From contig CALYZQ010000001.1 in the NCBI GenBank assembly GCA_945609985.1, forward strand, positions 1 to 64,000: a stretch of DNA of 64,000 bases, written 5' to 3'. Under the pieces are notes generated by a model. That model did not search any database. It was not told where the DNA came from and worked only from the letters and a program-made list of their open reading frames with translations. A program made the position numbers and the translations under genes. This document shows positions 51,336-60,860 of this stretch, piece after piece; within the stretch, counting starts at the first letter, position 1; each line of letters begins with the position of its first letter. Source of the DNA: an uncultured Lachnospiraceae bacterium. GTDB lineage: Bacteria; Bacillota; Clostridia; Lachnospirales; Lachnospiraceae.

Positions 51336-51375
51336 TGTTATATTCATATTATAACAGCTGTCAAAAAGCTGTCAA
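51336..51375 (-). promoter_or_regulatory. GntR-clpC promoter with inverted-repeat operator
   Basis: -35 TTGACA (51370-51375) and -10 TATAAT (51348-51353) are 16 bp apart on the minus strand. A perfect inverted repeat TGTTATA-N7-TATAACA (51336-51356) covers the -10. In addition, the 9-mer AGCTGTCAA is directly repeated at 51356-51364 and 51367-51375, an 11-bp period spanning the -35. The IR is the likely GntR operator. Confidence 0.72.
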
Positions 51376-51411
51376 CCTCACATACATAAAGTTTATAGTT
51401 TTTTATCAATT

Positions 51412-51455
51412 AAAAAGCGACAATAGAAGTGTATTAACTTCCATTATCGCCTTTT
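51412..51455 (-). terminator. Terminator after the SH3 membrane protein
   Basis: The minus strand reads GGCGATAATGGAAGT, TAATAC, ACTTCTATTGTCGC with two mismatches, followed by TTTTT. Confidence 0.8.
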
Positions 51456-51465
51456 ATTTCATGTT

Positions 51466-52893
51466 CTAGCTTTCTTCTTCGCCATCCCAGTGCAGAAATT
51501 CAAATTCAAACTCATCGTCATCCTGCATAAAATTCTTAGACTTCCATCCTGCGTTCTGGGCTCCGCCTGCCTTTACAGTTTCAGGCGCTTTTACCTCCTG
51601 AGGCTTTATGGTACTTACCGGACGTTCCTGCTTAGGCTGTGCTTCACCCGCCGGTCTTGTTCCCTGCTGCGCGCTACCATTTGCCTGCCTGGTCGGCTGC
51701 TGTGCACCGCCGCTTGCCTGTCTGGTCATCTGCGCCCCTGCATTTGCAGGACGTGCCTGTTGGGACTGGCTTCCTGCCACTCTCGCTCCCTGCGCAGGCT
51801 TTGCACCGCTTTGCTTCTCCGCACCCACTGTATGCATTACCTTCTGGTTACTTCCCTGCGGTCTGCTTTCGCTACGTCTGCGAATGGTCTCACGTTCTAC
51901 CTCTCTAATGTATGCAGAATCCATCATATCTTTGATTCTATATACCAAAAATGCGATTGCTCCACCCATGGCAATAAGTAATATTACCAAAAGAATAATC
52001 GTGGTCTTTTGACCCTTTACTTTCTTATGTTCCTTCTCCCAATCCGCGTATAGCTGCTGGTTCTGATTTGCCACATTGAACATGTCGTCAATTGCATATT
52101 TCACACCTTCCACGTTGTTAATCAGATACCACTTCTCATTGTCATAGCTTGTCTCATAATCCTTGGAAACCACCACCGGATTATCAGACGGCAGTGACGG
52201 CTCATCTGCCGGCGGAAGCACAACTGGGTCATCTGCTACCGGAGGCGTAAGCTCACCGGAAAGTTCCACATAATCCGAACGGATAAATCCTTTTACTTCC
52301 GTACCGTTATTGATAAAATTCACCTGATACCATACTTTACCGTCAGTACCATTGGCTTTACCGGTCACAGTAATTGCCATGCCTTTTTCTACCGCAGTCA
52401 CAATCTGGCTGGTGGTGGATGCATTACTTCTTACGCGCACCTTTTGGCTACCTGTAACACTGGCACTGATAGGGTTCACCGGCTCCACTGTTGCCGGTGT
52501 CTCCGGTGTGGAAGGTTCCGGTGTGGCAGTTGTAGTTGTCTCATTCACCTTAGTAGGAGGGGTAGTGCCGTCTGTAATCTGAACCAAATCTGAACGGATA
52601 TATCCCAAAGTATCCGCATCTACAAAAATCTGATACCAGATTTTTCCGTCCTCGCCAGTAGTCTGATGGTTAATGGTCACCACTGAATCTTTAAAAGCGC
52701 TGCCAAGAGCCTTACTGGAACCGTTTGGCTCCTTACGGATATTTGCACTGCTTGCCGTAACCTTTCCCTGACTCTGCGCATGGCTTAAAAGTGTAAACTG
52801 TTCCACACACAAACCCAGTGTGAGAGCCAGCAACAATGCCGATGCACACATCATAATCTTTTTCCCCAAGTGCATTTTACTTACTCTTCTCAT
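51466..52893 (-). CDS. Membrane-anchored protein with two SH3b domains
   Basis: The 475-residue product starts with a signal or anchor segment (about 8-40), then has two bacterial SH3 domains (about 42-105, with SSANIRKEPN, and 140-215, with QKVRVRSNAST), separated by a Thr/Pro-rich linker. A transmembrane helix follows (about 300-325, TTIILLVILLIAMGGAIAFL), then a long low-complexity tail rich in Gln, Ala and Arg and an acidic end (DDDEFEFEFLHWDGEEES). The SH3 parts probably face the wall and the tail the cytosol. It lies 51 bp after purD without a terminator between, so it may be co-transcribed with the pur genes. Function unknown. Confidence 0.78.
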   Translation of the reverse strand: MRRVSKMHLGKKIMMCASALLLALTLGLCVEQFTLLSHAQSQGKVTASSANIRKEPNGSSKALGSAFKDSVVTINHQTTGEDGKIWYQIFVDADTLGYIRSDLVQITDGTTPPTKVNETTTTATPEPSTPETPATVEPVNPISASVTGSQKVRVRSNASTTSQIVTAVEKGMAITVTGKANGTDGKVWYQVNFINNGTEVKGFIRSDYVELSGELTPPVADDPVVLPPADEPSLPSDNPVVVSKDYETSYDNEKWYLINNVEGVKYAIDDMFNVANQNQQLYADWEKEHKKVKGQKTTIILLVILLIAMGGAIAFLVYRIKDMMDSAYIREVERETIRRRSESRPQGSNQKVMHTVGAEKQSGAKPAQGARVAGSQSQQARPANAGAQMTRQASGGAQQPTRQANGSAQQGTRPAGEAQPKQERPVSTIKPQEVKAPETVKAGGAQNAGWKSKNFMQDDDEFEFEFLHWDGEEES

Positions 52894-52944
52894 ATGCCAT
52901 CCTTTCTCAACTAACCTTCTCTGTTGATATTTATCTCATAAATG

Positions 52945-54222
52945 TTATACCAAATCAATTGCCTTGCCGATATCATTACGCTTATACTTATTTGCAAAGG
53001 AAACCCATTCCGTCGCTTCATATGCCTTCGCACGCGCTTCTTTCAAGGTAGCTCCCTTGGCCGTTACACCTAACACACGACCACCGTTAGTTACGATGCG
53101 TCCCTTATCGTCAAACTTGCTTCCTGCATGGAAACAGAAGTAATCATCCTTATCATCAAAGTTCTCAAGACCGGTAATTTCAAAGCCCTTCTCATAGCTC
53201 TCAGGATATCCATCAGATGCAAGTACCACACAAACTGCCGCATTGTCTTCAAATTCCAAATCAATCTGATCCAAAGTACCGTCAATGCAGGCATCAATCA
53301 CATCCATGATGTCGTTCTTCATACGGCAGAGAACTACCTGTGTCTCAGGATCTCCGAATCTTGCGTTGTACTCAAGCACTCTGGGACCATTGGGGGTAAG
53401 CATAAGTCCGAAGAAAATAACACCCTTAAACTCTCTTCCCTCTGCTGCCATAGCATCCACGGTAGCCTGATATATATATTTCTTGCAGAACTCGTCCACT
53501 TCCGCAGTATAGAAGGGAGTGGGTGAAAAGGTTCCCATACCGCCGGTATTCAATCCCTCATCATTATCCTTTGCACGCTTATGATCCTGTGCGGAAGTCA
53601 TAATCTTAATATTTTTACCATCCACAAAGGACAACACGGAAACCTCAGGGCCTGTGATAAACTCTTCAATTACCATACGGTTTCCTGCGCTTCCGAAGTG
53701 CTTATCAAGCATAATCTCTTTTACGCCTGCCTTCGCCTCCTCTAAGGTATTGCAAATCAAAACACCCTTACCGAGAGCAAGACCATCCGCCTTAAGTACG
53801 ATAGGCATGGGCGCAGTCTCCAAATATGCCAGTGCCTTGTTGGGGTCATCAAAGTTTTCATAGGCTGCGGTGGGAATATTGTATTTCTTCATAAGGTCCT
53901 TGGAAAACGCTTTACTTCCCTCTAAGATAGCTGCCTTTTTATTAGGTCCGAAGGTACGGATACCTGCTGCCTGCAGTTCATCCACAAGTCCACCCACCAA
54001 GGGATCATCCGGTGCCACAAACACCAAATCCACTTCCTTTTCCTTTGCGTAAGCAACAACCTTATCAAATTCCATCACACCGATGGAGGGCTCACACTCT
54101 GCAATCTGTGCAATACCGGCATTGCCGGGTACACAATAAAGCTTCTCCACTCTTTTACTCTTTTTCATGCTAATTGCGATGGCATGCTCACGTCCGCCTC
54201 CGCCTACGATTAAAACCTTCAT
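52945..54222 (-). CDS. purD: Phosphoribosylamine-glycine ligase
   Basis: PurD joins phosphoribosylamine and glycine with ATP to form GAR. The 425-residue protein begins with KVLIVGGGGREHAIA, and has the ATP-grasp features VLKADGLALGKGVLI, EEFITGPEVSVLSFVDGK, GGMGTFSPTP and VLEYNARFGDPETQVVL. It is the last of the four pur genes here, 66 bp after purN. Confidence 0.97.
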   Translation of the reverse strand: MKVLIVGGGGREHAIAISMKKSKRVEKLYCVPGNAGIAQIAECEPSIGVMEFDKVVAYAKEKEVDLVFVAPDDPLVGGLVDELQAAGIRTFGPNKKAAILEGSKAFSKDLMKKYNIPTAAYENFDDPNKALAYLETAPMPIVLKADGLALGKGVLICNTLEEAKAGVKEIMLDKHFGSAGNRMVIEEFITGPEVSVLSFVDGKNIKIMTSAQDHKRAKDNDEGLNTGGMGTFSPTPFYTAEVDEFCKKYIYQATVDAMAAEGREFKGVIFFGLMLTPNGPRVLEYNARFGDPETQVVLCRMKNDIMDVIDACIDGTLDQIDLEFEDNAAVCVVLASDGYPESYEKGFEITGLENFDDKDDYFCFHAGSKFDDKGRIVTNGGRVLGVTAKGATLKEARAKAYEATEWVSFANKYKRNDIGKAIDLV

Positions 54223-54288
54223 GATGATACCTCACTTATATTTTAAATATGCTCTATGTATACTGCCTGTCTCGTTACAAACAGTTCT

Positions 54289-54912
54289 CTACACATGTCT
54301 TACCTTACCATCAACCACTGCAATACGGCCGTTTGCAATATCATCGATTGCCTTAGGAAGGATAATCCACTCCGCCTGCTCCATAACACGCTGCTGCAAT
54401 ACTTCTGCCGTGTCATCCTCTTCTATCATGACCGGCTTTTGGGCAATGATGGGACCCTCGTCCATGCCTTCCGTCACAAAATGAACGGTAGCTCCCGTCA
54501 CCTTCACGCCACGCTCCAATGCCTTTTCATGCACCTTCAATCCATAGTATCCCACTCCGCAGAAGGAGGGGATTAAGGAAGGATGAATATTGATAATACG
54601 GTTGCTGTATTTCTTTACCATAGCTTCCGGAATCGCCACCAAAAATCCTGCGAGCACTACCAAATCCGGTGTAAACTCTTCCACCTTGGCAAGCAGAGCG
54701 TCATTAAATGTAGCCCTGTCTGCAAAATCCTTGGGAGACACACTGACAGCCGGAATGCCTGCTGCCTTTGCCCTGTCAAGACTCTTTACGGTCTTGTTGT
54801 TGCTGATAACACCTACAAGCTCGGCATTTGTAATCTTATCAGCCTTTATGGCATCAATAATTGCCTGTAAATTGGTACCACCGCCGGATACCAAAACCAC
54901 AACTCTTAGCAT
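54289..54912 (-). CDS. purN: Phosphoribosylglycinamide formyltransferase
   Basis: PurN transfers a formyl group from 10-formyl-THF to GAR. The 207-residue protein shows [17 protein letters not shown] at the start, the active-site block [19 protein letters not shown] (catalytic Asn and His) and [17 protein letters not shown] with the catalytic Asp. It overlaps the end of purM by 7 bp. Confidence 0.96.
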   Translation of the reverse strand: MLRVVVLVSGGGTNLQAIIDAIKADKITNAELVGVISNNKTVKSLDRAKAAGIPAVSVSPKDFADRATFNDALLAKVEEFTPDLVVLAGFLVAIPEAMVKKYSNRIINIHPSLIPSFCGVGYYGLKVHEKALERGVKVTGATVHFVTEGMDEGPIIAQKPVMIEEDDTAEVLQQRVMEQAEWIILPKAIDDIANGRIAVVDGKVRHV

Positions 54913-55931
54913 AATGTTACACCCTTCTCACCAGCTTCACAGGTACCTACAATGTATGCGGTATCTCCTGCCGCCTTAATTGCTTCCATGGTCTTGTCCA
55001 CGTCAGCGGGATCAACAGCAAGCACCATACCAAGACCCATGTTGTAAGTATTGTACATCATATCCTCTTCGATATTTCCTGTCTTCTGTAATAATTTGAA
55101 GATTGCGGGAATCTCGTAGCTGTCCTTCTTTACAACGGCACGCACACCATCAGGAAGCATTCTGGGAATATTCTCCTGGAAACCGCCGCCTGTGATATGG
55201 CTGCAACCGTGCACGGTAACGCCTGCATCCTTAATGGACTTCAGCGCCTTTACATAAATTCTGGTGGGTGCAATCAGAGCCTCACCCAGAGTAGTACCAA
55301 GCTCATCATAATATGTATTCAGGCTCTCCGTGGTCATCTCAAACACCTTACGCACCAAAGAGAAACCATTGGAATGAACGCCGGAGGAAGCAATACCAAT
55401 CAGGGTATCTCCCGCTTTAATCTTCTCACCGGTAATCAAATCCTTCTCATCAACCACACCAACTGCAAAGCCTGCCAAATCATACTCATCCTCGGGCATA
55501 AGACCGGGATGCTCTGCGGTCTCGCCACCAATCAGTGCACAGCCGGACTGCTTACAGCCCTCAGCCACACCCTTAACGATGGTTGCAATCTTCTCAGGGT
55601 AGTTCTTACCACATGCAATGTAATCCAAGAAGAATAAAGGCTCACCACCTGCACATGCCACGTCATTTACACACATTGCCACTGCATCAATACCGATGGT
55701 ATCATGCTTATCCATCAAAAATGCAAGCTTTACCTTGGTACCGCATCCGTCTGTGCCTGACAGAAGAATGGGGTTCTCCATATCCTTAATTGCTGCCAAT
55801 GAAAATGCTCCGGAAAATCCGCCAAGACCACCCAATACTTCGGGGCGCATGGTCTCCTTTACATGCTTTTTCATAAGCTCCACTGACTTGTATCCTGCTT
55901 CAATATCTACTCCGGCTTTCTTGTAATCCAT
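54906..55931 (-). CDS. purM: Phosphoribosylformylglycinamidine cyclo-ligase
   Basis: PurM closes the imidazole ring of AIR. The 341-residue protein has [18 protein letters not shown] at the start, [38 protein letters not shown] and [17 protein letters not shown], all family blocks. It lies 22 bp after purE and overlaps purN. Confidence 0.97.
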   Translation of the reverse strand: MDYKKAGVDIEAGYKSVELMKKHVKETMRPEVLGGLGGFSGAFSLAAIKDMENPILLSGTDGCGTKVKLAFLMDKHDTIGIDAVAMCVNDVACAGGEPLFFLDYIACGKNYPEKIATIVKGVAEGCKQSGCALIGGETAEHPGLMPEDEYDLAGFAVGVVDEKDLITGEKIKAGDTLIGIASSGVHSNGFSLVRKVFEMTTESLNTYYDELGTTLGEALIAPTRIYVKALKSIKDAGVTVHGCSHITGGGFQENIPRMLPDGVRAVVKKDSYEIPAIFKLLQKTGNIEEDMMYNTYNMGLGMVLAVDPADVDKTMEAIKAAGDTAYIVGTCEAGEKGVTLC

Positions 55932-55953
55932 TTTAAATTCTCCTCGTTTTGTA

Positions 55954-56490
55954 TTATTTCTTCATACCGTCCAGGTATGCTTTATATCCTACTTCCTTAA
56001 GCTTTGCATCCTTATTCACTACCTGATCCTTCAAAGATGCACTGTAGTCCTTAAGACGCTGTAACAAATCCGCATCAGAGGTTGCCAAAATCTTAGCAGC
56101 CAAAAGTCCTGCATTGGCACCGCCGTTAATTGCCACGGTAGCCACAGGAATACCTGAGGGCATCTGTACTATTGAGTAAAGAGAGTCACGGCCTCCGAGA
56201 GAAGTTGTGTGCATGGGAATACCGATTACCGGCATAGGGAAAATCGCCGCACACATACCGGGCAAATGCGCTGCCATGCCTGCGCCTGCAATAATCACCT
56301 TGAAGCCTTTCTCCTCTGCACTCTTCGCGTACTCGAAAAACACATCCGGTTCTCTGTGTGCACTGATAATGGTCATCTCGTAAGGGATATTCAGCTCCTC
56401 CAAAATATCTGCCGCCTTTGCCATAACAGGCATATCGGAATCACTTCCCATCACAATACCAACCTTAGACACCTTTTCTAAACTAGCCAT
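55954..56490 (-). CDS. purE: N5-carboxyaminoimidazole ribonucleotide mutase
   Basis: PurE forms CAIR from N5-CAIR (class I) in purine synthesis. The ATG at 56490 with GGAGGATGTC upstream gives 178 residues. [14 protein letters not shown] at the start, [20 protein letters not shown] and [18 protein letters not shown] are typical; the tail is slightly longer than usual. It is the first gene of purE-M-N-D; purK is not adjacent. Confidence 0.96.
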   Translation of the reverse strand: MASLEKVSKVGIVMGSDSDMPVMAKAADILEELNIPYEMTIISAHREPDVFFEYAKSAEEKGFKVIIAGAGMAAHLPGMCAAIFPMPVIGIPMHTTSLGGRDSLYSIVQMPSGIPVATVAINGGANAGLLAAKILATSDADLLQRLKDYSASLKDQVVNKDAKLKEVGYKAYLDGMKK

Positions 56491-56526
56491 GACATCCTCC
56501 TTAATTTGCAATATATTTCCACCTTT

Positions 56527-56600
56527 AGTTTACTAAAATTAACAGTGGTATGCAACCTTTATCTTCTTAATTTTTTCTTTTTGTGGCAAAGTTCGAATTA
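56527..56600 (-). promoter_or_regulatory. purE promoter and PurBox-like site
   Basis: -35 TTGCAT (56550-56555) and -10 TAAACT (56527-56532) are 17 bp apart. About 33 bp upstream of the -35, TAATTCGAACTTT (minus strand, 56588-56600) matches 11 of 13 positions of the Bacillus PurR box AWWWCCGAACWWT. Only one box was found, whereas Bacillus operators have two in opposite orientation. Confidence 0.5.
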
Positions 56601-56638
56601 TTTTGCTTCCCACACCTTTTCTCTGTGCAAATTGCTCG

Positions 56639-58711
56639 TTATGCTTCAAACGCTCTATTTAATTCCTCCGTACCCGAAAGCACAAATCTGCCCTTTTGGA
56701 TAATGGGTATCTTTACACCATCCGTTCTCACGGCATTAAGTTCTCCCAGTTCATCATAGGGAATTGTAATATCCGTGTGACAGTTAAAATATGCTTTCTC
56801 CGGTCTGCTGTTTCGAAGCAGTGACACTTCATTGTCCTTTGCCACAATCTCCTTGCCGTCCGGATTATATACTCTAATCTCCTCCGTATGGGAATAACAG
56901 GTATCTCCCACTGCAAAGTGAGGGCCCATTTTCTCAGCTATCAGGATGGGAAGCTTATCCTCCACCATAAGCTTGTTTGCAATTACATAAGCGGTGGTAT
57001 TGGTACCGATTGCAAACTCTCCTATGGGGAGGGTCTTATGGCGAAACAGCACATTTTCTTTGATAAATGCCCTATTCTCTTCTTCCTTCTCAAAATTGTC
57101 ACAGGTATAGTCCGTTATCATTCCATCCTCAAAGGTAATCGCCAGATTACGGAATTCCAGACCGTTTAAATATACCTTTTTCACATGAAGCAAACCGTTT
57201 GTCCCTTTCAGCACGGGAGAGGTAAACACTTCACCCACCGGAATATTCACATCCGCCACACAATTTTCAAATATGGTTTCCTTTGCAGGATTTGTAAGCT
57301 TGTGTAGGTTAATGCGTAAATCTGTACGATTCTCTCCACATCCCTTTATTTCACAATAATCTGCCGTATCCAGCACGTCAATCAGCTTCTGCTGAATTCC
57401 CTGATACAGCTTATAGTCCAGCGTATTAATCCGGATGGTCTCCTCAAACAGCTCCTCAAAAACATCTCCGATTTCCGGGATAGGAAAAGCTATAATGGTA
57501 AAGCTTCTCTCCTCCTCTAAAATATAATTACGCTGTAGTTCTCCCGCCTTTTGACGGTATTCTACCCAAAGAGCATTCTGCTCCTCACTAAGTCTTAAAC
57601 TCTCCGGCTTATTCACCGGTTCAAAATCCTTCTCACCGAAAGTCTCTACAAGTGCCGGCCCTGCATAGCCCAGTGCCGCATCCTTATACTCCTCAAAGGC
57701 TGTATGGCTGACCTCCAGCCTGCGGTTCATATAAATTTTGTCAAAGAACAATGCCTTGTCGTCCTTGTGGTCAAAATCATACTGCCTGTTGGGCTCCCCA
57801 CCGTAAAATCCTGTTTTGAAAATAGAGGGATTATACAAAATACTATAAGGATTTCTGTAGATAACAGGCTTAAGTCCAATTTTATCGTAATTTTCTATGG
57901 CACGTTTTATCATGCGTTCAAAGCCAAGGCGGTAACGGATATCTACCACCTTCTTTTTGGATAAATCCTTATTGCCCATCACAAAACCCATGCGATACCC
58001 TTCCGTATAAGTATCTGCCATGGTACAAATGGTTTCCTCGGGAAGAGACGCCATAAACCGTGCCATCGTAAGCTCATTTTCACTGATATACTCACCATAT
58101 GCAAACAGATACCGAACATCAGACAAATCCTGCTTCATCACAATATCTGCCGCAAAGGTTTCCTCTCCCGTCACCAGTTCCTTTGTGCGCTGCAGGGTAG
58201 CCACATCCGCATAATCACTGACAAACCAATAAATCATCTGGCGGATGCTCTCATAACCGGGAAGCATACCATTTTCCTGCCACTCATAGGAAAATGCTGC
58301 ATAAATCTCCAAAAAGAGTTCCATGCGAATTACTGTTTCAAAGGTTTTTCCTTCATAAACAAAACCAATGAGACTGCGCATTTCAGTATACAAAAATGAA
58401 AGCAGCGCTCCAAATTCTTCTCCCAGCTCTTTCACCGCGTATGTCGGGTTGGCATAACTCACTTCATAATTTTCCTCAAGTATATCCTCATACAGGGCGT
58501 GGTTTCTTTGCAGCAGTTCCTCTATAGGAGCACTTTTAAGACCGCCTGCTCCGATAAACGCCGCGGTCTCATCCATCTGTATCAAAAAGGAAGCCACCTT
58601 GACAAAGTACTTTTCAAAAGCAGGATTTCCAAAGTGCTCCTCCCTGATTTCATAAATTCTCGCCAAGGCAAGCGAATGCCTTTCCTTCATCATTTCATCC
58701 ATATCAGTCAT
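56639..58711 (-). CDS. M29-type aminopeptidase-like protein with long N-terminal region
   Basis: The 690-residue protein carries in its C-terminal third the metal-site blocks of M29 (thermophilic) aminopeptidases: NCVADVNIPVGEVFTSPVLK, LPIGEFAIGTNTTAYV, EKMGPHFAVGDTCYSHTEE and FNCHTDITIPYDEL, with Glu, Glu, His, His and Asp as likely ligands. M29 enzymes are about 400 residues; the extra N-terminal 290 residues are helical and unrecognised. It probably removes N-terminal residues from peptides in the cytosol. It is a single-gene unit upstream of purE in the same direction. Confidence 0.8.
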   Translation of the reverse strand: MTDMDEMMKERHSLALARIYEIREEHFGNPAFEKYFVKVASFLIQMDETAAFIGAGGLKSAPIEELLQRNHALYEDILEENYEVSYANPTYAVKELGEEFGALLSFLYTEMRSLIGFVYEGKTFETVIRMELFLEIYAAFSYEWQENGMLPGYESIRQMIYWFVSDYADVATLQRTKELVTGEETFAADIVMKQDLSDVRYLFAYGEYISENELTMARFMASLPEETICTMADTYTEGYRMGFVMGNKDLSKKKVVDIRYRLGFERMIKRAIENYDKIGLKPVIYRNPYSILYNPSIFKTGFYGGEPNRQYDFDHKDDKALFFDKIYMNRRLEVSHTAFEEYKDAALGYAGPALVETFGEKDFEPVNKPESLRLSEEQNALWVEYRQKAGELQRNYILEEERSFTIIAFPIPEIGDVFEELFEETIRINTLDYKLYQGIQQKLIDVLDTADYCEIKGCGENRTDLRINLHKLTNPAKETIFENCVADVNIPVGEVFTSPVLKGTNGLLHVKKVYLNGLEFRNLAITFEDGMITDYTCDNFEKEEENRAFIKENVLFRHKTLPIGEFAIGTNTTAYVIANKLMVEDKLPILIAEKMGPHFAVGDTCYSHTEEIRVYNPDGKEIVAKDNEVSLLRNSRPEKAYFNCHTDITIPYDELGELNAVRTDGVKIPIIQKGRFVLSGTEELNRAFEA

Positions 58712-58733
58712 TAAAACACCCTTTCACACCAAA

Positions 58734-59051
58734 TCAGTTCATTCTTCCCAGATAGAGCAGACAGCCTATGCCTATCAGAACCACACTATTGAAAACTGTC
58801 CCCAAACAGGGAAACAGCTTGTAATTTTCCTTCTCCTTCAAGGTCACTATACCAAGAACCAGACCAACTACCGAAAAGATAGTCGAAAGCAGTCCAGTCA
58901 CTCCGTAACCGCCCTTTGCATTTCCACCGTTTTTATAGGTCAGATAAATTACAATTATCATGGAAATCAGACTTATAATGCCCAGAATCATGGACATAAT
59001 CGCCTTGTCCGAATGCTTTTTATTGGTAAAAATATAATTTTTTCTCTTCAT
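58734..59051 (-). CDS. Small four-helix membrane protein (DUF6142-like)
   Basis: The 105-residue product starts with basic KRKNYIFTNKKHS and then has three to four hydrophobic segments (about 17-40, 50-70 and 80-102). The pattern of a polar K-rich start and glycine-rich helices resembles DUF6142 proteins of Clostridia, with unknown function. It lies 22 bp upstream of the aminopeptidase gene and downstream of a 50-residue membrane protein. Confidence 0.65.
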   Translation of the reverse strand: MKRKNYIFTNKKHSDKAIMSMILGIISLISMIIVIYLTYKNGGNAKGGYGVTGLLSTIFSVVGLVLGIVTLKEKENYKLFPCLGTVFNSVVLIGIGCLLYLGRMN

Positions 59052-59075
59052 ATTTACTCATTTCCATAAAAGTCT

Positions 59076-59104
59076 AAAAGGCACTCCCCTGCGGAAATGC
59101 CTGA
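59076..59104 (-). terminator. Terminator after the 50-residue membrane protein gene
   Basis: The minus strand reads AGGCATTTCC, GCA, GGGGAGTGCCT and TTTAG, a 9-10 bp imperfect hairpin with short T-tract. Confidence 0.6.
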
Positions 59105-59122
59105 TAGCTCAATCTCACTTAT

Positions 59123-59275
59123 TTAGAACAAAATTTTGGACTTGCCGGAAATCAGCTTTGCGCCACTGATAATCAGAAGCACACCTGTGGCGATTCCCAC
59201 CACCAGGGAAACTACTCCCATTATAATATTTGCAACACCTGCACCGCTCATCGTTTTATAAACTTTTTCTTCCAT
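59123..59275 (-). CDS. Small single-helix membrane protein, 50 residues
   Basis: An ORF of 50 codons starts at the ATG ending at 59275, with GAGGAGG eight bases before it. The product begins MEEKVYKTMSGAGVANIIMG, continues with a hydrophobic glycine-containing stretch and ends KLISGKSKILF. A good ribosome site, own terminator and the balanced amphipathic start support that it is real. I believe similar small proteins are common in Lachnospiraceae; the function is unknown. It is next to another small membrane protein gene. Confidence 0.75.
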   Translation of the reverse strand: MEEKVYKTMSGAGVANIIMGVVSLVVGIATGVLLIISGAKLISGKSKILF

Positions 59276-59333
59276 GCGCTTCCTCCTCATCTTTTATTAA
59301 TGTAAATATTGCCTTATGCGAATTCCTCTGTAT

Positions 59334-60011
59334 TTATACACCGTATTCCTTGTAATACTCGTCAATAGCCGCCTTCAAGGTATCATCAATATAAACATTG
59401 CCGTTATACTCTTTGTTATACAGATGCTCAATAACATCGGACATGGTTACGATGGCATTTGCTTCAAAACCATACTTCTCCTTAATCTCCTCTAAAGCAC
59501 GCTTCTCACCGCCAAGGCCTTTTTCACAGCGATCCAAAGATACCATCAAACCGATGATTTCCACATTTGCCGCACCTCTTACCTTGGGAACGGTTTCCTC
59601 CATGGACTTACCGGAAGTAGTAACATCCTCAATCATCACTACGCGATCGCCGTCCTTTAACTTACTGCCCAGGAAGCTTCCCTTATCCGCACCGTGATCC
59701 TTCTCCTCCTTACGGTCGGAGCAGTAACGTATCTCCTTGCCGTAAAGCTTGCTGTATGCAATGGCAGTCACAACGCTGATGGGAATACCCTTGTATGCAG
59801 GTCCGAACAACACATCGAAATCATCTCCGTAAGTATTATGAATTGCCTTTGCGTAATACTCGCCCAGCCCCATCAACTGGCTGCCTGTCACATATGCACC
59901 CGCATTCATAAAGAAAGGTGACTTACGTCCGCTCTTTAATGTAAACTCACCAAACTTTAATACCTGACAATCTACCATAAACTCAATAAACTCCTGCTTG
60001 TAACTTTCCAT
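59334..60011 (-). CDS. pyrE: Orotate phosphoribosyltransferase
   Basis: PyrE converts orotate and PRPP to OMP. The 225-residue protein shows LKFGEFTLKSGRKSPFFMN near the start, VLFGPAYKGIPISVV, and the PRPP motif VVMIEDVTTSGKSMEE (about 128). The start follows AAGGAGGATGAACA. No other pyr gene is adjacent. Confidence 0.96.
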   Translation of the reverse strand: MESYKQEFIEFMVDCQVLKFGEFTLKSGRKSPFFMNAGAYVTGSQLMGLGEYYAKAIHNTYGDDFDVLFGPAYKGIPISVVTAIAYSKLYGKEIRYCSDRKEEKDHGADKGSFLGSKLKDGDRVVMIEDVTTSGKSMEETVPKVRGAANVEIIGLMVSLDRCEKGLGGEKRALEEIKEKYGFEANAIVTMSDVIEHLYNKEYNGNVYIDDTLKAAIDEYYKEYGV

Positions 60012-60044
60012 TGTTCATCCTCCTTAACATCCAATATCCCATTC

Positions 60045-60073
60045 ATACTACCATAAAACCATGTATTTTTCAA
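60045..60073 (-). promoter_or_regulatory. pyrE promoter
   Basis: -35 TTGAAA (60068-60073) and -10 TAGTAT (60045-60050) with 17 bp between them. The transcript leader is too short for a PyrR attenuator. Confidence 0.65.
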
Positions 60074-60146
60074 CTATCCAGTATCTATTCATCCTATAAA
60101 TTTCTTAATATCTTTTTCAATGCTTAACACATTCCATTTGCAGATG

Positions 60147-60857
60147 TTAGTCCTTCTTTATTGAATACTTCTCTCTAAATGCTTCATAATCCGCTTTTGC
60201 AATTTTATATTGTTCTCCTGCCTGCTCCTCATTCATAGAATACTCTGACTCTTGTGCCTCACCTTGCAATGCATCTGAAATAATCCTTTTCAAATACTCC
60301 TTCTGTTCATAATTCGCCATAACCAGTGAATCTCTCACATACATTGGATTGTTTCTTAGCAACGCCACTTGAAAATCTACACCTTTTCCCTTTAGATAAT
60401 GCCACAGAAATGTAATGCAAGTTCTGGTGTTTCCTTCTCTGAAAGGATGAATGCTCCATAATGCCAACAAAAAATCAGAAAGCACCTCTCCCTTTTTCGC
60501 AGTCTTCACCCAATCAATATCTGCATATTCTTGTAGTAGATTCTCTAATCGCCTCTCAATTTCATGGTAGTCCGCATACTCTGCCGAACCACCGGACAAA
60601 ACACGCTCACTCTTGTACAAATTCTCTTTTCGGAATGTTCCTGCCCATTCATAAATATCCCCAAATAAATACTTGTGGATGGATACCATGTGCTCTACAT
60701 CATAAGTATAGGCAATCCTCGTAGGCTTCACATCCAACCCTAACAGCTTTGCAAACACCTTCTGTATTTCAAATTTTCCCAAAAGTTCCTTATCACGAAT
60801 GTTATATTTATTGGTAAGAACATCACTTTCCGGGTAACAATTTCTTCCACCGCTCAT
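60147..60857 (-). CDS. Fic/DOC family protein (probable AMP-transferase toxin)
   Basis: The 236-residue protein has the Fic core with IHPFREGNTRTCITFLWHYL (about 138-157), matching HPFxxGN(G/T)R, the catalytic His and ATP-binding loop, and the flap FRKENLYKSERVLSGGSAEY upstream. Fic proteins transfer AMP or other nucleotides to target proteins. I do not see the inhibitory (S/T)xxxE(G/N) motif in either this protein or its partner. It starts 3 bp after the Xre-type gene, an antitoxin-toxin layout. Confidence 0.88.
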   Translation of the reverse strand: MSGGRNCYPESDVLTNKYNIRDKELLGKFEIQKVFAKLLGLDVKPTRIAYTYDVEHMVSIHKYLFGDIYEWAGTFRKENLYKSERVLSGGSAEYADYHEIERRLENLLQEYADIDWVKTAKKGEVLSDFLLALWSIHPFREGNTRTCITFLWHYLKGKGVDFQVALLRNNPMYVRDSLVMANYEQKEYLKRIISDALQGEAQESEYSMNEEQAGEQYKIAKADYEAFREKYSIKKD

Positions 60858-60860
60858 ACA

